A stretch of 18,599 bases of DNA from Bacteroidota bacterium. Lineage in GTDB: Bacteria > Bacteroidota > Bacteroidia > Bacteroidales > FEN-979. Under the pieces are notes generated by a model, which was not told the origin of the DNA, did no database searches, and was given only the letters and a program-made list of their open reading frames with translations. Positions 16,501 through 18,599 of the stretch are shown here, one piece after another; positions within the stretch are counted from its first letter, which is position 1, and each line of letters begins with the position of its first letter. The stretch spans positions 1-18,599 of the forward strand of contig JAPLDN010000289.1 of the NCBI GenBank assembly GCA_026391755.1, written 5' to 3'. The position numbers and the translations under genes are program-made.

Positions 16501-17561
16501 GGGAGGTTGTTCCAGTCCATATCGGCAGCCCAGGTAGAAGATACTGTTTTTAGGAAAGTCCAGGCCTGCTGATTTGCTTCTTCTCCCTGGTGCAAGCGCC
16601 ATACTTTGTAATTTTCGGGACTCTCTGTTGATTTCAGATTCAGGGGTGGTCCGCCCTGGCCAATGAGTTTAGCCCTTATCATAAAATTCCCATAGGCCAT
16701 CTGCCAGTCATTATTTCCTGTAACATTCCTTGAATAGCTCCTGTAATGAGGGATGGTAACATCAACGGCCAGCCCGGCAGCGTCAGGGGTTTTTCCGCCC
16801 TGTATCATCACGATAAAGAAATCACCCGAAGTAATGAGCAGGGAAGAAGGGAGAGTAAAATCCATCCATCCAAAAGCAGTCGGGGTGACCTGAACCGGGC
16901 CTGCAAGAAGGGAGCCAGGAATGCCTCCCGGCCCGTTTGCAGCCATGATGGAGACCTTAAAGGGGACCAGGGGATTGCTTCCCGGCAGGTAGTCTGATAC
17001 TTTTCCGATATTCACAGAGCCTCCCAGTATGGTTGCCGGATAAGCCAGTGGTGTGAATTTAAGGGCATTCATGTTACCAGCCAGGGGCCAAACGGTAAAA
17101 GCATCTTCCAGGCCATCATCATAAAGCAATTCATAATTCCCGGCCGGTTTATTCCATCTCAGGCTTACAAGATGATCAGTCGTATCAAGCATTGCAGCGA
17201 TAGAAGAACAGGGGTTTGCCGTTTCGTTTAGCTGGATATCAAAGTTCGTATATGTTCCTGCCTGAAATGTTATAGGGGCAGATAGCAAGGTGTCGAATCC
17301 GGGTTTTGTACACATGACTGAATACGTTCCCGGCGGATTGACTTCCATTCCATACAGTCCGTCTGCAACAGAATACTTATAGTTTCCGTTTATACTTATC
17401 TTAGCGCCAATGACAGGAGCGCCTGTGGCTGAATTCGTAACAATTCCCCGGATTGCAGGATTGGATGCAGGCTTGTTTAAGGCAATAAGCCCAGGGTTTG
17501 CCAGAAGGATTTCTGCAAACAACAAAACAGAAAACACATATCGTACTCTGAGCCAGGCCAT
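13596..17561 (-). CDS. Giant modular T9SS-secreted protein, shorter paralogue of 7285-12768
   Basis: This 1321-aa predicted secreted protein starts at the ATG at 17561. The start gives a signal peptide (MAWLRVRYVFSVLLFAEILL, cleavage near 22-26) and sits 11 nt after a -7 element. An in-frame ATG at 17654 would be upstream of both the promoter and the preceding terminator. Approximate modules are: carboxypeptidase-regulatory-like (37-112); jelly-roll beginning NYELLYDDG (141-299); Fn3-like; a second regulatory-like domain (385-466); ConA/MAM-like ending WYVDNIIVY (498-643); two Fn3-like; a second ConA-like ending WLIDNIHVY (824-971); choice-of-anchor J/cleaved adhesin with GSTHGDHYY (1006-1163); Fn3-like; and a type A T9SS sorting domain beginning IVIYPNPAHDYL (1247-1321). 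Order and wording match the 1827-aa protein. It lacks that protein's N-terminal jelly-roll and one regulatory-like domain, plus a roughly 200-residue internal jelly-roll segment. The function of both is unknown; surface adhesion is a guess. Confidence 0.9.
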   Translation of the reverse strand: MAWLRVRYVFSVLLFAEILLANPGLIALNKPASNPAIRGIVTNSATGAPVIGAKISINGNYKYSVADGLYGMEVNPPGTYSVMCTKPGFDTLLSAPITFQAGTYTNFDIQLNETANPCSSIAAMLDTTDHLVSLRWNKPAGNYELLYDDGLEDAFTVWPLAGNMNALKFTPLAYPATILGGSVNIGKVSDYLPGSNPLVPFKVSIMAANGPGGIPGSLLAGPVQVTPTAFGWMDFTLPSSLLITSGDFFIVMIQGGKTPDAAGLAVDVTIPHYRSYSRNVTGNNDWQMAYGNFMIRAKLIGQGGPPLNLKSTESPENYKVWRLHQGEEANQQAWTFLKTVSSTWAADMDWNNLPCGPYLWAVSAVYPGNRLSPPALSNVIGKCWTAPVTINLAMSCSASGTACTFVQLKNLVYPDTIYNKLADSSGKVIFPRVWKGSYSVTAAKFGYQSYSGSLNVNGECSFNLTLLQRKSPPTNLHIDSLSLKARWDVPYYNQTLLQEDWSGGSFTGTGWTVEGGNWMISSSNGHPAPSAFFNWSPRVYNYNQSIVSPAITGPNSPILTLKYDISLLNLSSSVLDQLMVEISDGTVWQTLKTWNNSAGNIDWTRHEIDISAYANKTFRIRFRSAGADSYQINGWYVDNIIVYASESAHLLNQCIYGYNFYLNSILLATVTTNSYTIPGTVVSYDSTYNACVVAIYTSGYSSSVCKAVNSRFLWPPGNFHGIASNDTALLQWEKPVYSIDTTYYTPAGLLGYDIFRDDSFLKFIPGADVLSCSDIVPDPGSYNYKLTAVYSLAPYGHPGQQGQSMAAGPVSLQIHYGKPLPFFEPWDQGSFIFNNWTFPAGTGNWTVSQNSGNPPPSTSFSGLPQLSAYNLVLESPALDATLNSCATIWLDLDLKLENYLATATEKLILDVNYNRSWHQKMEWANTGVTGWMHYHIDISAVKQKGFKFRFRATGANSSNIQDWLIDNIHVYPVCLPAENLRGDAMGMDTHLKWNPPRCDGGGNSLNEGFEEPYFPPPAWDRIINNTAASWSHTAISSPMGVHSGDYSAGLFWDYNAQDEWLIARNIYVNGTLKFWSFAYQGSTHGDHYYVKASTDHGQSWVTLLDMSALPPYPGQGGYNHWQEPYVIDMSPYLGDVIDIAWNAVDANGQGLWYYWAIDDCTMGTKKFGFVSAQPYYDVYRKSPGGTVFSKINLLPVSDTSYIDTNLPQGLYKYFIQIVKQDCDQALTSDTVIIDVITSLPQIKGSAGIVIYPNPAHDYLRIKSENPLVSITLTNTRGEVVSEMDAMGKKETVLSLGSIAPGVYVLRALSKQSCHNISLIVR

Positions 17562-17572
17562 AGAATGTAATG

Positions 17573-17580
17573 CAAAGGTA
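17573..17580 (-). promoter_or_regulatory. Bacteroidota -7 promoter element for the 1321-aa secreted-protein gene
   Basis: The plus strand reads CAAAGGTA, which is TACCTTTG on the minus strand, a match to TAnnTTTG. It lies 11 nt upstream of the ATG at 17561 and downstream of the preceding gene's terminator. This supports a separate transcription unit and the shorter start. Confidence 0.6.
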
Positions 17581-17607
17581 CGTAATAAACGCCCTGTCCC
17601 GAAAGTT

Positions 17608-17649
17608 AATAATGCAAAAAGGCGGTCATGACCGCCTTTTTGCATTATT
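17608..17649 (-). terminator. Perfect 42-bp palindromic terminator after the PKD-repeat gene
   Basis: Each 21-nt half reads AATAATGC, five A residues, then GGCGGTCA, and the second half is its exact reverse complement. The sequence is centred on TCATGA, so the hairpin has no spacer beyond its own tip. The GC core GGCGGTCA/TGACCGCC followed by TTTTTGCATT makes a canonical terminator. It lies 36 nt past the TAG stop of the gene at 17686. Its symmetry would let it work on either strand, but no plus-strand gene enters it here. Confidence 0.88.
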
Positions 17650-17685
17650 CGCACCGATCTGAAAAGACCGGTCGCAGGAAGAATA

Positions 17686-18599
17686 CTACTTGTTAATTAC
17701 AATCTTCTTAATGATTCTTGTTTCGCCACTGCGGATGATCATAGTGTAAACTCCGGCAGGAACCGGGCGAAGGTCGATCAGAAGTTCTGTAGGGCCGTTC
17801 ACCATGACTTTATCTTTTGAGTAGATCATGGCGCCGATTGTATTGCTGATAGCGATATCGAAGGACTCAGCAGTTTTAGTATTCATGGTTAATTTAAACT
17901 GACCGTTGTTCGGAACAGGGGAAACCACGAAACTGGTAGCTGAAGGATCATTGATACCTGTTATAGTGATATAGATGTTGTTTGAAGTATCTGAGGCACA
18001 TCCATTTATTGTGACAGCATCCCAGTACCAGCCCGAATAATGTGCCACCAGTGATTGGCCGATAGCGTTATTAATCGGAGCGCCTTCATAATACCACTGG
18101 TTGCCTGCAATTGCATTGCTTAACAGGGTATCACCATGATTGACGATAACCGGGGTACGGGGAATAGCATGAACAGTCACTGCATAATTTGGTGATACAG
18201 TTCCATTACCGCATTGATTCGTTCCGTAAACAGAAACATCACCGGAAACAGCAGTCGTTGTGAAATCAACCGTAATATTAGGAGTATTAGCTCCAGTAGC
18301 GATGCTTGCACCGCTTGGAAGATTCCAGAAATAACCTGTTGCGTTGGTAACCGGGGCCACTGAGAAAGCAACGCCCATTTCGCCTGCACATACAGAAGCT
18401 GCACCTGTAACAACACCTGCTGCAATCGGTAAAGTGGTTACAGTTACAGGGAAAGGAGGTGAAGCCGGTCCGTTTCCGCAAAGGCTGTTTCCATAAACCG
18501 TGATATTGCCTGATACTGCTGCTCCTGAGAAATTCACAATAATTGAATTGGTATTGAAACCGCTGGCTATTGATGCGCCTGCCGGGAGTGTCCATACAT
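17686..18599 (-). CDS. C-terminal part of a T9SS-secreted protein with PKD/Ig-like repeats (runs off the right edge)
   Basis: The frame is open to the right edge (303 codons plus TAG), so this is the 3' end of a longer gene rather than a gene starting inside the window. It contains parts of at least two 89-residue repeats. The block WTLPAGASIASG near the edge recurs as WNLPSGASIATG 267 nt further along the gene. Each is followed by an SG-(D/N)-(I/V)-(T/S)-V-Y-G segment and a CGNG motif, typical of PKD/Ig-like domains of Bacteroidota cell-surface proteins. A different Ig-like segment (QWYYEGAPINNA to NGCASDTSNNIYI) follows. The C-terminus is a type A T9SS sorting domain (VVSPVPNNGQFKL to KKIVINK). 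The stop is followed by a strong terminator. The N-terminal domains and overall function are outside the window. Confidence 0.85.
   Translation of the reverse strand, partial: VWTLPAGASIASGFNTNSIIVNFSGAAVSGNITVYGNSLCGNGPASPPFPVTVTTLPIAAGVVTGAASVCAGEMGVAFSVAPVTNATGYFWNLPSGASIATGANTPNITVDFTTTAVSGDVSVYGTNQCGNGTVSPNYAVTVHAIPRTPVIVNHGDTLLSNAIAGNQWYYEGAPINNAIGQSLVAHYSGWYWDAVTINGCASDTSNNIYITITGINDPSATSFVVSPVPNNGQFKLTMNTKTAESFDIAISNTIGAMIYSKDKVMVNGPTELLIDLRPVPAGVYTMIIRSGETRIIKKIVINK

Noticed and set aside
17562..17654. Longer N-terminus of the 1321-aa protein, starting at 17654
   Set aside because: It would translate through the terminator palindrome and the promoter element, and it would bury the signal peptide internally.
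17650..17685. Imperfect hairpin (ACCGGTC/GATCGGT on the minus strand) just after the PKD-repeat gene
   Set aside because: It has a mismatch in a 7-bp stem and no U-tract. The perfect palindrome immediately downstream is the convincing terminator.

Overview
The window looks like a chromosome segment from a member of the Bacteroidota, probably Bacteroidales or Marinilabiliales-like. The evidence is internal. Several genes are preceded by the Bacteroidota -7 promoter element TAnnTTTG. Shine-Dalgarno sequences are absent. Three large secreted proteins end in type A sorting domains of the type IX secretion system (T9SS), which is restricted to this phylum. No taxonomic search was possible.

Layout. 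Positions 1-56 hold the first codons of an unidentified minus-strand gene. Positions 108-222 hold two abutting short tandem arrays, of 7-bp and 8-bp units, at the 3' end of a D-2-hydroxyacid dehydrogenase gene (217-1161, minus). A divergent promoter region then leads to a broken RND-superfamily exporter gene (1248-3303, plus). It has lost the segment encoding TM3-TM5 and changes frame at about 1960. Its 3' end runs into a second copy of the same 8-bp repeat. Next come rfbA (3360-4238, glucose-1-phosphate thymidylyltransferase) and a polyprenyl diphosphate synthase gene (4297-5271). These face an ABC-F ATPase gene (5272-7209, minus), and the two stop codons abut as TGATCA.

From 7237 rightwards the window is a block of extracellular-protein genes. 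A 1827-aa T9SS cargo protein (7285-12768, minus) and a 1321-aa one (13596-17561, minus) are paralogues built from the same ordered modules: carboxypeptidase-regulatory-like, jelly-roll/ConA-like, fibronectin-like and choice-of-anchor J domains, then a sorting domain. A small lipoprotein gene on the opposite strand (13095-13553) lies between them. At the right edge is the C-terminal part of a third T9SS cargo protein with 89-residue PKD/Ig-like repeats (17686 to beyond 18599). Strong hairpin terminators follow the 1827-aa gene (7237-7265) and the PKD-repeat gene (17608-17649).

The left half is housekeeping: envelope sugar nucleotide, isoprenoid and translation-associated genes. The right half is a surface or adhesin-like secretome block. 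I see no CRISPR array, tRNA, rRNA, transposase or phage gene. The points most worth a second look are the internal deletion in the exporter, the gene-end repeats that supply stop codons, and the module gain or loss between the two giant paralogues. None of these amounts to a demonstrated new system.
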